Positions 8,267-17,862 of a stretch of 64,000 bases of DNA are shown here, piece after piece. How positions within the stretch are numbered: the stretch's first letter is position 1; each line of letters opens with the position of its first letter. The DNA is from Ectopseudomonas composti. Its GTDB lineage: Bacteria; Pseudomonadota; Gammaproteobacteria; Pseudomonadales; Pseudomonadaceae. Both the position numbers and the translations under genes were made by a program. Location of the stretch: the NCBI RefSeq assembly GCF_001567565.1, contig NZ_LSSW01000030.1:62001-126000 (forward strand). The letters are read 5' to 3'. The notes under the pieces are model-generated. The model did no database searches and was not told the DNA's origin. It saw nothing but the letters and a program-made list of their open reading frames with translations.

Positions 8267-8737
8267 ATGGAAATCAATATCGGAATCGCCGAACAGGACC
8301 GCGCCGCAATCGCTGAAGGCCTTTCGCGCCTGCTGGCTGACACCTATACCCTGTACCTGAAGACCCACAACTTTCACTGGAACGTCACTGGCCCGATGTT
8401 CAATACCCTGCACCTGATGTTCGAAGGTCAGTACACCGAACTGGCGCTGGCCGTCGACGCCATCGCCGAGCGCATTCGCGCCCTGGGGTTCCCGGCGCCT
8501 GGCACCTACGCCGCCTACGCTCGCCTGTCCTCGATCAAGGAAGAGGAAGGTGTACCCAGCGCCGAAGACATGATCAAGCAACTAGTACAAGGCCAGGAAG
8601 CCGTCGTACGCACGGCCCGTGGCATCTTCCCGCTGCTGGACAAGGTCAGCGACGAGCCCACCGCGGACCTGCTGACCCAGCGCATGCAGGTGCACGAGAA
8701 AACCGCCTGGATGCTGCGCAGCCTACTTGCTGCCTGA
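8267..8737 (+). CDS. Dps-like ferritin
   Basis: A 156-residue Dps/ferritin-like protein. The inter-subunit ferroxidase site motif is visible: KTHNFHWNVTGP followed by LMFEGQYTELALAVDAIAERI (His, Asp and Glu ligands, about residues 30-70). Such proteins oxidise and store Fe(II) and protect DNA or cells from peroxide. The start was placed at 8267, after AAGGAGAAC with good spacing, rather than at an in-frame ATG 63 bp upstream; the extra residues have no family match I recognise. Position corresponds to PAO1 PA0962 (from memory). A terminator follows directly. Confidence 0.93.
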   Translation: MEINIGIAEQDRAAIAEGLSRLLADTYTLYLKTHNFHWNVTGPMFNTLHLMFEGQYTELALAVDAIAERIRALGFPAPGTYAAYARLSSIKEEEGVPSAEDMIKQLVQGQEAVVRTARGIFPLLDKVSDEPTADLLTQRMQVHEKTAWMLRSLLAA

Positions 8738-8745
8738 GAAACTCT

Positions 8746-8769
8746 AAGGCCCGGCTATCCGGGCCTTTT
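8746..8769 (+). terminator. Rho-independent terminator after the Dps-like gene
   Basis: A 9-bp stem AAGGCCCGG / CCGGGCCTT with a CTAT loop runs into TTTT, 8 bp after the stop codon. Confidence 0.88.
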
Positions 8770-8833
8770 CATTAGGCATGCAGCCCCAGCCTGATCTATG
8801 CTCTGGCCATTCGCCAGTGAGTTTCCAGCATCC

Positions 8834-9901
8834 ATGAGTCAGCCAGCCAAATCGCCCAGCATCATCGACCTGTATCCGGAGGAAACCCGCAAGGCGGCCG
8901 AGCTCCTGAAGCAGGCCGTGCCGCTGATGATGCGTCACGATATACCGCCGAACCCCGTGCACTACGCGCTGTGGTACACCTACAGCAGAGGTAGCGAACC
9001 AGAACTCAATCGCCGCCTGGACAAGGTAGTCGAAGACTTCGACGTATTCCCCCCGGAAACCGCCAGCCGGCTGTTTCGCGACTACATCATCCGCGGCGAG
9101 CTGGAAGAAGCACGCGCCGGACAGCAGCAAGTCATCGAACTGGTCGACGATATCGAAGGCGATGTTTCACGCAGCGTGCTCGGCAGCCAGCATTACCAGC
9201 AAAGCCTGAGCCAGGGTCTCAGCGCACTGCAGGAGCCGATCATCGACGATTTGCCCAGCGTGCTCAGCGAGCTGCAGGAAAGTACCCAGATGATGCATGA
9301 GCATCAGGAGAAGTTCCTTTATCGCCTGCGCGCCGCGCAACAGGAGATCAGCCACCTGCGCAGTCAACTGGAACGCGCGCACCTGGCCGCAACGCTGGAC
9401 AGCCTGACCCGGGTGTTCAACCGCCATGCCTTCACTCGTTTGCTGGAGCGCGCCCTGAACGAGTCGCAGCAGGGCCTGGCGCTGGTGATCCTGGATATCG
9501 ACCACTTCAAGCAGTTCAACGACCAGTACGGCCATCCGCTGGGAGACCGCGTGCTACAGCATGTCGGACAACTGCTGCGCGACCTTCTGCCACCCGGCGC
9601 ATTCGCAGCACGTTACGGTGGCGAAGAGTTCTGCGTGGTACTGCGTAACTGCGCCAACCTCAGCGAAGTGCTCGATTTCGCCGAGCAACTGCGCCACAAG
9701 ATCCAGTCACTGAGGGTGAAGATTCGCCGTACCGATCAGGTTCTCGACAGCATAACCGCCTCCTTCGGTTGCTCCATGGCGAAAGCCGACGACACGCTCG
9801 AGTCGCTGCTGACGCGCGCCGACGATGCGCTCTATCAGGCCAAGCGGGCCGGACGCAACCAGGTGCACCCGACTACCAGCGAAACGATGCTAAGCGCTTG
9901 A
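8834..9901 (+). CDS. GGDEF-domain diguanylate cyclase
   Basis: A 355-residue protein. The N-terminal third (about 1-100) is helical with the motif PPNPVHYALWYTYS seen in several Pseudomonas cyclases. A coiled region (about 130-190) is followed by a GGDEF domain (about 195-350) with an intact GGEEF active site at residues 262-266 (RYGGEEFCVV) and DIDHFKQFND for metal binding. It should make c-di-GMP in the cytoplasm. The RxxD inhibitory site expected five residues before GGEEF is absent (PPGA there), so product feedback may be missing. No membrane segment. The start is uncertain: an in-frame ATG at 8798 would add 12 residues, and neither has a strong ribosome site. Confidence 0.88.
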   Translation: MSQPAKSPSIIDLYPEETRKAAELLKQAVPLMMRHDIPPNPVHYALWYTYSRGSEPELNRRLDKVVEDFDVFPPETASRLFRDYIIRGELEEARAGQQQVIELVDDIEGDVSRSVLGSQHYQQSLSQGLSALQEPIIDDLPSVLSELQESTQMMHEHQEKFLYRLRAAQQEISHLRSQLERAHLAATLDSLTRVFNRHAFTRLLERALNESQQGLALVILDIDHFKQFNDQYGHPLGDRVLQHVGQLLRDLLPPGAFAARYGGEEFCVVLRNCANLSEVLDFAEQLRHKIQSLRVKIRRTDQVLDSITASFGCSMAKADDTLESLLTRADDALYQAKRAGRNQVHPTTSETMLSA

Positions 9902-10073
9902 TTTGAGAAGCCCTCGGCTTTGCTGTTAAATAGCCCCGCGCGCCGCGCTACCATCTCGCGGCGCCACTAACCTTGTTTGCCGGCGCGCGCGGTGGCCTTT
10001 CATCTGGCCACCAGCAAAGTGCGCTCCCTCCGCAGCACCTTGAGTCATCATTCAATCAGTGAGTTCATCAAAG

Positions 10074-10688
10074 ATGTTGAAGATCGCCCATCTCGTCACA
10101 GGGTTCGCCGCCCTACTGCTGTCTGCCGTACCCGGTTTTTCCACTTCACTGCTCTCCACTCCGGATGCCATCTACCTGGCCCTGACCGGCCTGCTCAACC
10201 TGCTCGCCGCGTCGCTGCAACAGAACACGCCCACCGCACGCCAGCAACTGCTGGGCCTGACCTCCGCACTATTGATCCTGGCCACCGTGGTACAGAGCCT
10301 TATCCTGCTCGCTCCATTGCCCAGCATTGGCGGCCAACCGGCCATCTGGTTGCCGCTGCTGATCATCGTCGTCGCCGTGGCACTGAGCCTTGCGGCGCAG
10401 CTGAGCACACAGCCGCGCCCGCAAAAGCAGGAGCCTTTCGCGCAAACCAGCCCCAGCGCCCCTCTGGAAGACCGCGAGACCGGCACGGTCAAGTGGTTCA
10501 ACACCTCCAAGGGCTTTGGCTTCATTTCCCGCGACTCGGGCGAGGATATCTTCGTGCATTTCCGCGCCATTCGTGGTGAAGGCCACCGCGTGCTGATCGA
10601 AGGTCAACGCGTGGAGTTCTCGGTCATGCAGCGCGACAAAGGCCTACAGGCGGAAGACGTGATCGCAGCAGCCCCCGCGCGGCGTTAA
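10074..10688 (+). CDS. Membrane-anchored cold-shock-domain protein
   Basis: A 204-residue protein. The first 120 residues hold about four hydrophobic segments (for example GFAALLLSAVPGF, LALTGLLNLLAASL, LLGLTSALLILATVV, LPLLIIVVAVALSLAA). After a short linker a complete cold-shock domain runs from about residue 137 to the end, with the RNP1-like KWFNTSKGFGFISR and the RNP2-like DIFVHFRAI. Cold-shock domains bind single-stranded nucleic acid; the anchor would place binding at the inner membrane. Position corresponds to PAO1 PA0961 (from memory). ATG 10074 was preferred; a GTG at 10059 would add five residues. Confidence 0.88.
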   Translation: MLKIAHLVTGFAALLLSAVPGFSTSLLSTPDAIYLALTGLLNLLAASLQQNTPTARQQLLGLTSALLILATVVQSLILLAPLPSIGGQPAIWLPLLIIVVAVALSLAAQLSTQPRPQKQEPFAQTSPSAPLEDRETGTVKWFNTSKGFGFISRDSGEDIFVHFRAIRGEGHRVLIEGQRVEFSVMQRDKGLQAEDVIAAAPARR

Positions 10689-10700
10689 GCAACGCGGATG

Positions 10701-10726
10701 AAAAAGCCCGGGAAACCGGGCTTTTT
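10701..10726. terminator. Bidirectional terminator between the cold-shock gene and slyX
   Basis: An 11-bp perfect stem AAAAAGCCCGG / CCGGGCTTTTT with a GAAA loop, with an A-tract on one side and a T-tract on the other. It serves the convergent genes on both strands. Confidence 0.93.
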
Positions 10727-10730
10727 CATA

Positions 10731-10937
10731 TCAGTAATGCGGTGGAGGCGCCTCGTCTTCGGCAATTCCCGATAGCCCATTGAGCTCCTCCTGACGCCGC
10801 GCCAGTGCCGTCAATTGCAACTGCATCCGCTCGATGCGGCGATTCTGTTCGAGCAGCTCATCGCTCAGCGCCTGAATGGTGTCGTCCTGAAAAGCCAGAC
10901 GACTCTCCAGCTCCATGATCCGCGACTCGAAGTTCAT
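10731..10937 (-). CDS. slyX: SlyX family protein
   Basis: A 68-residue soluble coiled-coil protein of the SlyX family: a long heptad-rich helix (RIMELESRLAFQDDTIQALS, then QNRRIERMQLQLTALARRQ) and a short Pro-rich tail ending PPPHY. The tail motif is typical of the family. The molecular function is not established. It overlaps the upstream HIT gene by 4 bp (ATGA), so the two are co-translated. Position corresponds to PAO1 PA0960 (from memory). Confidence 0.93.
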   Translation of the reverse strand: MNFESRIMELESRLAFQDDTIQALSDELLEQNRRIERMQLQLTALARRQEELNGLSGIAEDEAPPPHY

Positions 10938-11365
10938 GCGAAGGCTCCGGTGAACTGAAAATCCTCGGTCAGCACCAGACGCAGCTTGTCGACGACCTGT
11001 ACCACCTGCTGCTCACTATAAGGTTGCGCCGGATGCCGCCCCCAAACCGGAGCAGGCCAGGCGGCGTCCTCACGCCGGCGCACGATCACATGCATATGCA
11101 GCTGGCTGACTACATTACCAAGCGTGGCCACGTTCATCTTGTCAGCTGCGAAGGTGTCCTTCAGCGTTTCAGCCAGCAAAGTGGTTTCGTGCCAGAGCTG
11201 GCGCTGGTCGGCGGCATCGAGCTGGAACAACTCGCTGACCTCCTCGCGGCGCGGCACCAGGATGAACCAGGGATAGCTGGCGTCATTCATCAACAGCAGG
11301 TGACAGAGGGGAAAGTCCCCGACCAGCAGGCAATCCTGCTGAAGGCGTGAATCCAGAGTGAACAT
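10934..11365 (-). CDS. HIT-family hydrolase, variant triad
   Basis: A 143-residue HIT (histidine triad) superfamily protein. Conserved parts are the N-terminal FPLCHLLLMNDASYPWFILVPRR strand region and the C-terminal VSQLHMHVIVRR. HIT proteins act on nucleotide phosphoramidates or dinucleotides. The canonical triad is H-x-H-x-H; here the first His is Gln (Q-L-H-M-H), leaving the last two, including the likely nucleophile. A perfect AAAGGAGGG lies 6 bp before the ATG at 11365, so a longer upstream frame was rejected. It overlaps slyX by 4 bp. Confidence 0.9.
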   Translation of the reverse strand: MFTLDSRLQQDCLLVGDFPLCHLLLMNDASYPWFILVPRREEVSELFQLDAADQRQLWHETTLLAETLKDTFAADKMNVATLGNVVSQLHMHVIVRRREDAAWPAPVWGRHPAQPYSEQQVVQVVDKLRLVLTEDFQFTGAFA

Positions 11366-12023
11366 GGCGGCCCTCCTTTGTAAACGGATCATTCGAGCGC
11401 AGCACCAAGGGCAACCGCGCAATGGCGCGCAGCATACGCCGCCTCGATGGACAATTCACTCGCAGGACGCGCACCACGGCAAGGCACCCCACCCCCACAC
11501 GCACCGCCGGCGTGCACCATTTTGTTTCTTCCCGTAATAGACATCCCCAAGCGTTACCGCGAGAGCGATGTGAACGAAGGTGGCAGCACGTGCCACCGAC
11601 TGATCACAAGAACTGCGCAGCGCTTGGCCAAACCCGCACCGGGCGCGGCGTCAACGCCACTACGAGGCGCACTGCATGCCAGAAAATCAAGGTTTTAGAA
11701 GCGCATTCGGGTTTTGAGCACGACTTTTGCTACCGGTGAGATCAATGCTCGGCGAGCCGTGCAGTCGATCAATAACAGCGGCCCCAGGCACCTCAGAGCC
11801 GCGAAAGCGTTGGCATAACGAAGCGCAAGTACAGAGCTACAGATTTGCGACATTCCTCATGACTCGATGCGACACCGGCATGAATGAAGTCGCACTGAAT
11901 AGACTGCAACTATCGCCAATATTGGCTGCGTGCTATAAGTTACCGCCGACACAAAAAGAAAGAGCCGCCCATATAACAAAACAGTGGGCAGCACAACTCT
12001 TCTAAACCCAAGGAGCAATCACG
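11366..12023. other. 658-bp non-coding region between the HIT gene and oprD
   Basis: No convincing gene: short frames at 11422-11739 and 11447-11698 have Arg/Pro-rich translations, no ribosome site and mutually overlapping frames. It must carry the HIT promoter (leftward) and the oprD control region (rightward). The only structures I can point to are an inverted repeat at 11579-11597 and an AT-rich stretch at about 11920-12000 with a TATAAG element near 11934. A long leader is plausible, as oprD genes are heavily regulated in Pseudomonas. Confidence 0.6.
11579..11597. promoter_or_regulatory. Inverted repeat, possible operator
   Basis: GGTGGCA-GCACG-TGCCACC: a 7-bp perfect inverted repeat with a 5-base spacer, about 430 bp upstream of oprD and 215 bp upstream of the HIT gene. 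The form suits a dimeric regulator. No T-tract follows, so a terminator is unlikely. Binding partner unknown. Confidence 0.3.
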
Positions 12024-13280
12024 ATGCAAGTGATGAAGTGGAGCGTAATCGCCCTGGCAGTAGCCGCGGGCACCAGCCAAATGGCAGTGGCTTCCAGCCA
12101 GTCCGAGTCGAACGGTTTCATCGAAGACAGCAGCTTCAACATCTTCAATCGCGCTTTGTACATGAACCGCGACTTCCGCTCCGGCGGCTCTCAGCGTAGC
12201 GCTCAGAGCTACCGCGAAGAAACCGGCCTGGGCATCCGCCTGCTGTTCGAATCCGGCTTCACTCAGGGTACCGTAGGCGTCGGCGTCGACGCTCACTCGC
12301 TGAGCAGCATCAAGCTCGATGGCGGCCGTGGTCACCGCGGCAACGGCCTGTTCGACCGTGCAGGCAACGGCCACAGCGAAGACACCCAGACCGAAGTTGG
12401 CGGCGCTATCAAGTTCCGTATTTCCGACACCGTCCTGAAGTACGGCAGCCAGGAAGTAGCCAGCCCGGTATTCTCTACCGATGACAGCCGCCTCCTGCCG
12501 GAAGTTGCTACCGGTACCCTGGTGACCAGCAATGAAATCGCTGGCCTGGAACTGACTGCCGGTCGTTTCACTGCAATGAGCAGCCAGACCAGCACCGACC
12601 GTGACACCTTCGGTCTGAAAGAAATCAATATCCTCGGTGCTTCTTACAGCTTCACCGACGATCTGAGCGCTGCTCTGCACTACTCGGATGCTGACGACAA
12701 CTTCAAGAAGTACTACGTCAACCTGAACTACAACCTGCCGCTGGCAGAAGATCAGGCTCTGAACTTCGACCTGAACGGCTACCGCACTCGCGGCCAAGGC
12801 AAAGAGCTGCTGGGCGAGATGGACAACAACATCTGGAGCCTGGCTGCTGCCTACTCCCTGGGCGCCCACAAGTTCACCGTTGCTCACCAGCGTTCCAGCG
12901 GCGACACCAGCTATCGTTATGGCGATATCGACGGTGGCGGCACCATCTGGCTGTCCAACTCCGTTCAGTACTCTGACTTCAATGCCAAGGACGAAACTTC
13001 CTGGCAGGTTCGCTACGACATCAACATGGCCTCCTACGGCGTACCGGGTCTGAGCTTCATGACTCGCTACATTGTTGGTGACAACATTGATGTAGCAGGG
13101 ATTGATTCTGACGCCTCGGAACGCGAACTCGACATCGAAGCCAAGTACGTTATCCAGGAAGGTGCTGCGAAAGACCTGTCCTTCCGTATTCGTAATGCGT
13201 TCTACCGCGCTGACAACGATTACGGCGGCGACGTCAATGACTTCCGCCTGATCGTCGAGTACCCGCTGAGCGTTCTGTAA
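12024..13280 (+). CDS. oprD: OprD-family outer-membrane porin
   Basis: A 418-residue porin with a 23-residue signal peptide (MQVMKWSVIALAVAAGTSQMAVA). It has the OprD-family N-terminus FIEDSSFNIFNRALYMNRDF, alternating amphipathic beta strands and a C-terminal strand ending in an aliphatic residue (FRLIVEYPLSVL). OprD members form 18-strand channels for basic amino acids or carboxylates. Position after the HIT gene corresponds to PAO1 oprD PA0958 (from memory), but substrate specificity within the family cannot be read from sequence. CAAGGAG lies 8 bp before the ATG. A strong terminator follows. Confidence 0.9.
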   Translation: MQVMKWSVIALAVAAGTSQMAVASSQSESNGFIEDSSFNIFNRALYMNRDFRSGGSQRSAQSYREETGLGIRLLFESGFTQGTVGVGVDAHSLSSIKLDGGRGHRGNGLFDRAGNGHSEDTQTEVGGAIKFRISDTVLKYGSQEVASPVFSTDDSRLLPEVATGTLVTSNEIAGLELTAGRFTAMSSQTSTDRDTFGLKEINILGASYSFTDDLSAALHYSDADDNFKKYYVNLNYNLPLAEDQALNFDLNGYRTRGQGKELLGEMDNNIWSLAAAYSLGAHKFTVAHQRSSGDTSYRYGDIDGGGTIWLSNSVQYSDFNAKDETSWQVRYDINMASYGVPGLSFMTRYIVGDNIDVAGIDSDASERELDIEAKYVIQEGAAKDLSFRIRNAFYRADNDYGGDVNDFRLIVEYPLSVL

Positions 13281-13300
13281 CGCCTGCGTAACTCGACAAT

Positions 13301-13330
13301 GAAGAAACCCGGCCTTGGCCGGGTTTCTTC
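13301..13330 (+). terminator. Terminator after oprD
   Basis: A 30-bp perfect palindrome: stem GAAGAAACCCGGCC / GGCCGGGTTTCTTC with TT at the centre, 20 bp past the stop. It may also stop the leftward thioesterase gene that ends at 13348. Confidence 0.9.
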
Positions 13331-13347
13331 ATTTATGGCTCGGCGTT

Positions 13348-13761
13348 TTAGAGAGGCAGTGCATAAGTGCCCGTCACATGCGCAACCAGTTCACTCTCAT
13401 TACCAGCCGAATACAGCGAAACTTCGCACACTGCCTGACGCCGACTCAGACGCAGAATGCTCGCTTCGGCCAGCAGGTCCACCGGCCGGGGCTTGACCAG
13501 AAAGTTGATATTGAGATTCGACGTTACCGCCATCTCCACTCGGCCGAGACGCCCCAGCACAACCGCGTACATCGCCGCATCCCCCAGCGCCATGATGGTC
13601 GGGCCCGATAACGTGCCGCCCGGACGCACCAATTTGGCATGAAAGGGCACGCGTGCCAGCACGCCCTCCTCGTCCAGCCGGTCGATCCGCAGATCGATAT
13701 CCTCGGCCATCGCCAGCCCATCCCGAATCAGGGTCTGAACCTCAAGCGCAGTCAATCCCAC
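13348..13761 (-). CDS. Hot-dog-fold thioesterase (PaaI/YiiD-like)
   Basis: A 137-residue single hot-dog-domain protein. The core GGTLSGPTIMALGDAAMYAVVLGRLG (about residues 48-73) is the helix and Asp region of PaaI-type acyl-CoA thioesterases, followed by TSNLNINFLVKPRP. It would hydrolyse an acyl-CoA thioester in the cytoplasm; the substrate is unknown. The start is a GTG at 13761 behind GGGAGGAAC, which explains why an ATG-only call merges it into an antisense frame over proS. It is divergent from proS, as in PAO1 PA0957 (from memory). Confidence 0.85.
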   Translation of the reverse strand: MGLTALEVQTLIRDGLAMAEDIDLRIDRLDEEGVLARVPFHAKLVRPGGTLSGPTIMALGDAAMYAVVLGRLGRVEMAVTSNLNINFLVKPRPVDLLAEASILRLSRRQAVCEVSLYSAGNESELVAHVTGTYALPL

Positions 13762-13884
13762 CGTTTGTTCCTCCCGCCAAAGGCAATGGCACTTTCGCGC
13801 CTGCAACCGTCCTGTACGCCACTGTATAGGCACCGTACAATGCCGGCCTATTCCAAGCCCTAGCAACCGACAGAACGGCCAAAC

Positions 13885-15600
<1,716 letters not shown>

Positions 15601-15620
15601 TCACGCCCTACCGAGCCATC

Positions 15621-16577
15621 ATGCCCACGAGCAACAACCTTTGCCTCATCGGCGCCGCCCTGTGCGGCGCCCTCTTGATCAGCGGCTGCGCCAACCAGCT
15701 GCCGCAACGCAGTGAACATGAGGAGCGCATCGAGCGCAAACTGCTGGATCACCAGCTGCAGATCGATGCCGGCGAGCCCAAGGTACTGGAGTTGCCGCAA
15801 CGCCGCGTGCGTGTGCATGACCAGAAGAGCTACGAGGTCACCGCCTTCGAAGTGACCCGTCGCTACGATCGCTATACGCCCTATCAACCCTGGCGCGAAA
15901 TCTACGAAGTGCCAATGGGAGCAGTCGCTGTAGTGGCCGGCGTGGGGGCCAACGTCCTCAACGTCGTGTTGCTCGGCAGCCTGCCGGAAACCGCGACCCG
16001 CGACTGGATCAGCTACGGCATGGCCGGCCTCAATCCGTTCATGAACGTCGAGTCCAACGGCCGCGCGGAACAGAACCTGGCGAGCATCGAGGAGCTACAG
16101 CGCGACCGTCGCATGGAATACACCAACCTGCCCTGGTCCGAGCGCCCGGTGCAGGTCAAGGCGGGGGATCAGCAGTTCGAGCTGCTCACCGACAGCAGCG
16201 GCGTGCTACGCGTCAATCTGCTGGACAGCCCCTTCACCGAACAGGACATCACGCGCCTGAACATGCTGCAGCTGAGCGTCGAAGACCGCCTTGGCGACGA
16301 TGTCGCACGCGCCGAAACGACGCTCATGGTCAGCCATACCCTGCGCGGCAAGCTGAGCGAAGCGCATGACCTGATCTTCGATGACCTCGAAGGCGGCGAT
16401 GTAGCCCAGTGGGTACACCGGGTCAAACGCCTCTCCGACCTGGGTCTGGAAGAAGAAGCCAGCGAGCTGGAACAGAGCCTGATCGAACTGACTCGCAACG
16501 ACCCTGAATTGCAGGATGCCTTCCTCAAGGCCCTGCTCAAGGATGCCGGACGTCTGGCTGCCGACCCGGCCAACTGA
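15621..16577 (+). CDS. Putative outer-membrane lipoprotein, unknown function
   Basis: A 318-residue protein with a lipoprotein signal peptide: hydrophobic core then lipobox LISGC (Cys at about residue 26), followed by ANQLPQ. After +1 Cys there is Ala, which favours outer-membrane sorting. A hydrophobic Gly/Val-rich stretch at about 95-120 (GAVAVVAGVGANVLNVVLLG) could be a second membrane contact. The rest is charged and helical with no domain I recognise. It follows proS by 20 bp and corresponds in position to PAO1 PA0955 (from memory). Confidence 0.75.
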   Translation: MPTSNNLCLIGAALCGALLISGCANQLPQRSEHEERIERKLLDHQLQIDAGEPKVLELPQRRVRVHDQKSYEVTAFEVTRRYDRYTPYQPWREIYEVPMGAVAVVAGVGANVLNVVLLGSLPETATRDWISYGMAGLNPFMNVESNGRAEQNLASIEELQRDRRMEYTNLPWSERPVQVKAGDQQFELLTDSSGVLRVNLLDSPFTEQDITRLNMLQLSVEDRLGDDVARAETTLMVSHTLRGKLSEAHDLIFDDLEGGDVAQWVHRVKRLSDLGLEEEASELEQSLIELTRNDPELQDAFLKALLKDAGRLAADPAN

Positions 16578-16627
16578 CCTCGCGCGATGAGCGACAGGAC
16601 AACCTGGCGCTCACCCCACAACGTCCC

Positions 16628-17449
16628 TCAGACCATCTCCAGCGCGCGCTTGCTCCGCGGCGGGGCAAAGGCCTGGTCCAGCAGAGCCAGGTCATCCACA
16701 GTCAAGCGTATCGAGGCCGCCGCCGCGTTATCGCGCAGATGCGCGCTGCCGACAGCCTTGGGGATGGCAATCACGCCGTCCTGCCTGATCGTCCAGGCCA
16801 GTGCGATCTGCGCCGACGTAACGCCATGGCGTTGGGCCACCTCGAGCAAGGCCGTCTGCCGCAACAGGGCGCCAGCCTGGCTGAGCGGACAGTAGGCCAT
16901 CAGCGGCATCGCGGTGCGCTGTTGCCAGGGCAGCAGGTCATACTCGATACCGCGCGCCTCCAGGTTGTACAGCACCTGATTGCTGCGGCACGCAGGCTGA
17001 TCCAGCTCCAGCAGGTCATCCAGATCGAAGTTGGAAACGCCCCAGGCGCCGATCTTGCCCTGTTCTCGCAGCCGCTCGAACCCCTCAACGGTTTCGGCAA
17101 GCGGGTAACGGCCGCGCCAGTGCAGCAGGTACAGGTCGATATGCTCGCAGCCAAGGCGCTTCAAACTGCGCTCACAGGCAGCCTGAACACCCGCCAGGCT
17201 GGCGTTGTGCGGGTAGACCTTGCTGACCAGAAACACCTCGTCACGACGCCCGGCAATCGCCTCGCCCACCACCTGCTCGGCGCCACCCTCGCCATACATT
17301 TCGGCGGTGTCGACCAAACCGAGTCCCAGGTCCAGGCCCGCACGCAGCGCAGCGACTTCGCGTGCGCGCTGGCGTTGATCTTCCCCCATGTGCCAGGTGC
17401 CCTGGCCCAACACGGGCACCTGCACGCCGGCCAGATCAATTCTGCGCAT
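16628..17449 (-). CDS. Aldo/keto reductase
   Basis: A 273-residue (alpha/beta)8 aldo/keto reductase. The catalytic residues are visible: Asp and Tyr in VDTAEMYG (about residues 45-52), Lys in FLVSKVYP and His in LYLLHWRG. The C-terminal NADPH-binding part contains ALAWTIRQDGVIAIPKAVGSAHLRDN. It reduces an aldehyde or ketone with NADPH; substrate unknown. The first 14 bases overlap the 3' end of the frameshifted VOC gene. It is the last gene of a leftward three-gene cluster. Confidence 0.92.
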   Translation of the reverse strand: MRRIDLAGVQVPVLGQGTWHMGEDQRQRAREVAALRAGLDLGLGLVDTAEMYGEGGAEQVVGEAIAGRRDEVFLVSKVYPHNASLAGVQAACERSLKRLGCEHIDLYLLHWRGRYPLAETVEGFERLREQGKIGAWGVSNFDLDDLLELDQPACRSNQVLYNLEARGIEYDLLPWQQRTAMPLMAYCPLSQAGALLRQTALLEVAQRHGVTSAQIALAWTIRQDGVIAIPKAVGSAHLRDNAAAASIRLTVDDLALLDQAFAPPRSKRALEMV

Positions 17450-17860
17450 CGTTTTCCCCCGAGTGGGTCATGACCAGGTCGTACCCCTCACCACGCCATT
17501 GCACAAAGCACAGACCGTGGCCGAAGGGGTCGCTCAGGGTAACCAGGCGTCCCCAGTCGTATTCGTGGATTTCGCCTTCCTGCCGAGCACCGGCAGCGAT
17601 CGCCCGCGCCAACGCCGCATCAAGATCATCGACGACCACAGCGGCATCCAGTGACGACGATAGTCGCGCTGCACGCCCTGTCTTGGGCAAGGTTGGGTGG
17701 CGTCCGACTTGCACAACAGATAGAGCGGAACGGCGGCGCCGAGCATCTCGACCACCGTGCCCTCGAACAGACGCCGCCCGACGCTCAAACCAAGCGCCTG
17801 CTGGTAGAAGGCAACCGCAGCTGGCAGGTCGGGCACGTCGAGGTTGAGCAGCAACTGCAT
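17436..17860 (-). pseudogene. VOC/glyoxalase-fold protein, interrupted by a frameshift
   Basis: Two reading frames together make one VOC-family protein. The first (from ATG 17860) gives MQLLLNLDVPDLPAAVAFYQ through LLCKSDATQP to RDYRRHWMPL. The second, in another frame, continues VVVDDLDAALARAIAAGA through GRLVTLSDPFGHGLCFVQW to the stop at 17436. The break is at about 17638-17650, where the few residues expected between HWMP and VVVDDLD are missing, so a loss of about 10 (or 16) bases fits better than a single-base slip. Either a recent inactivating deletion or an assembly error. It starts 2 bp after the methyltransferase stop and overlaps the reductase. Confidence 0.85.
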
Positions 17861-17862
17861 GA

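Noticed and set aside
11422..11739. Small ORFs in the oprD upstream region
   Set aside because: Arg/Pro-rich translations, overlapping in two frames, no ribosome site.
11811..11830. Possible sigma-54 promoter TTGGCATAACGAAGCGCA
   Set aside because: GG and GC dinucleotides are 9 rather than 10 bases apart, which sigma-54 does not tolerate.
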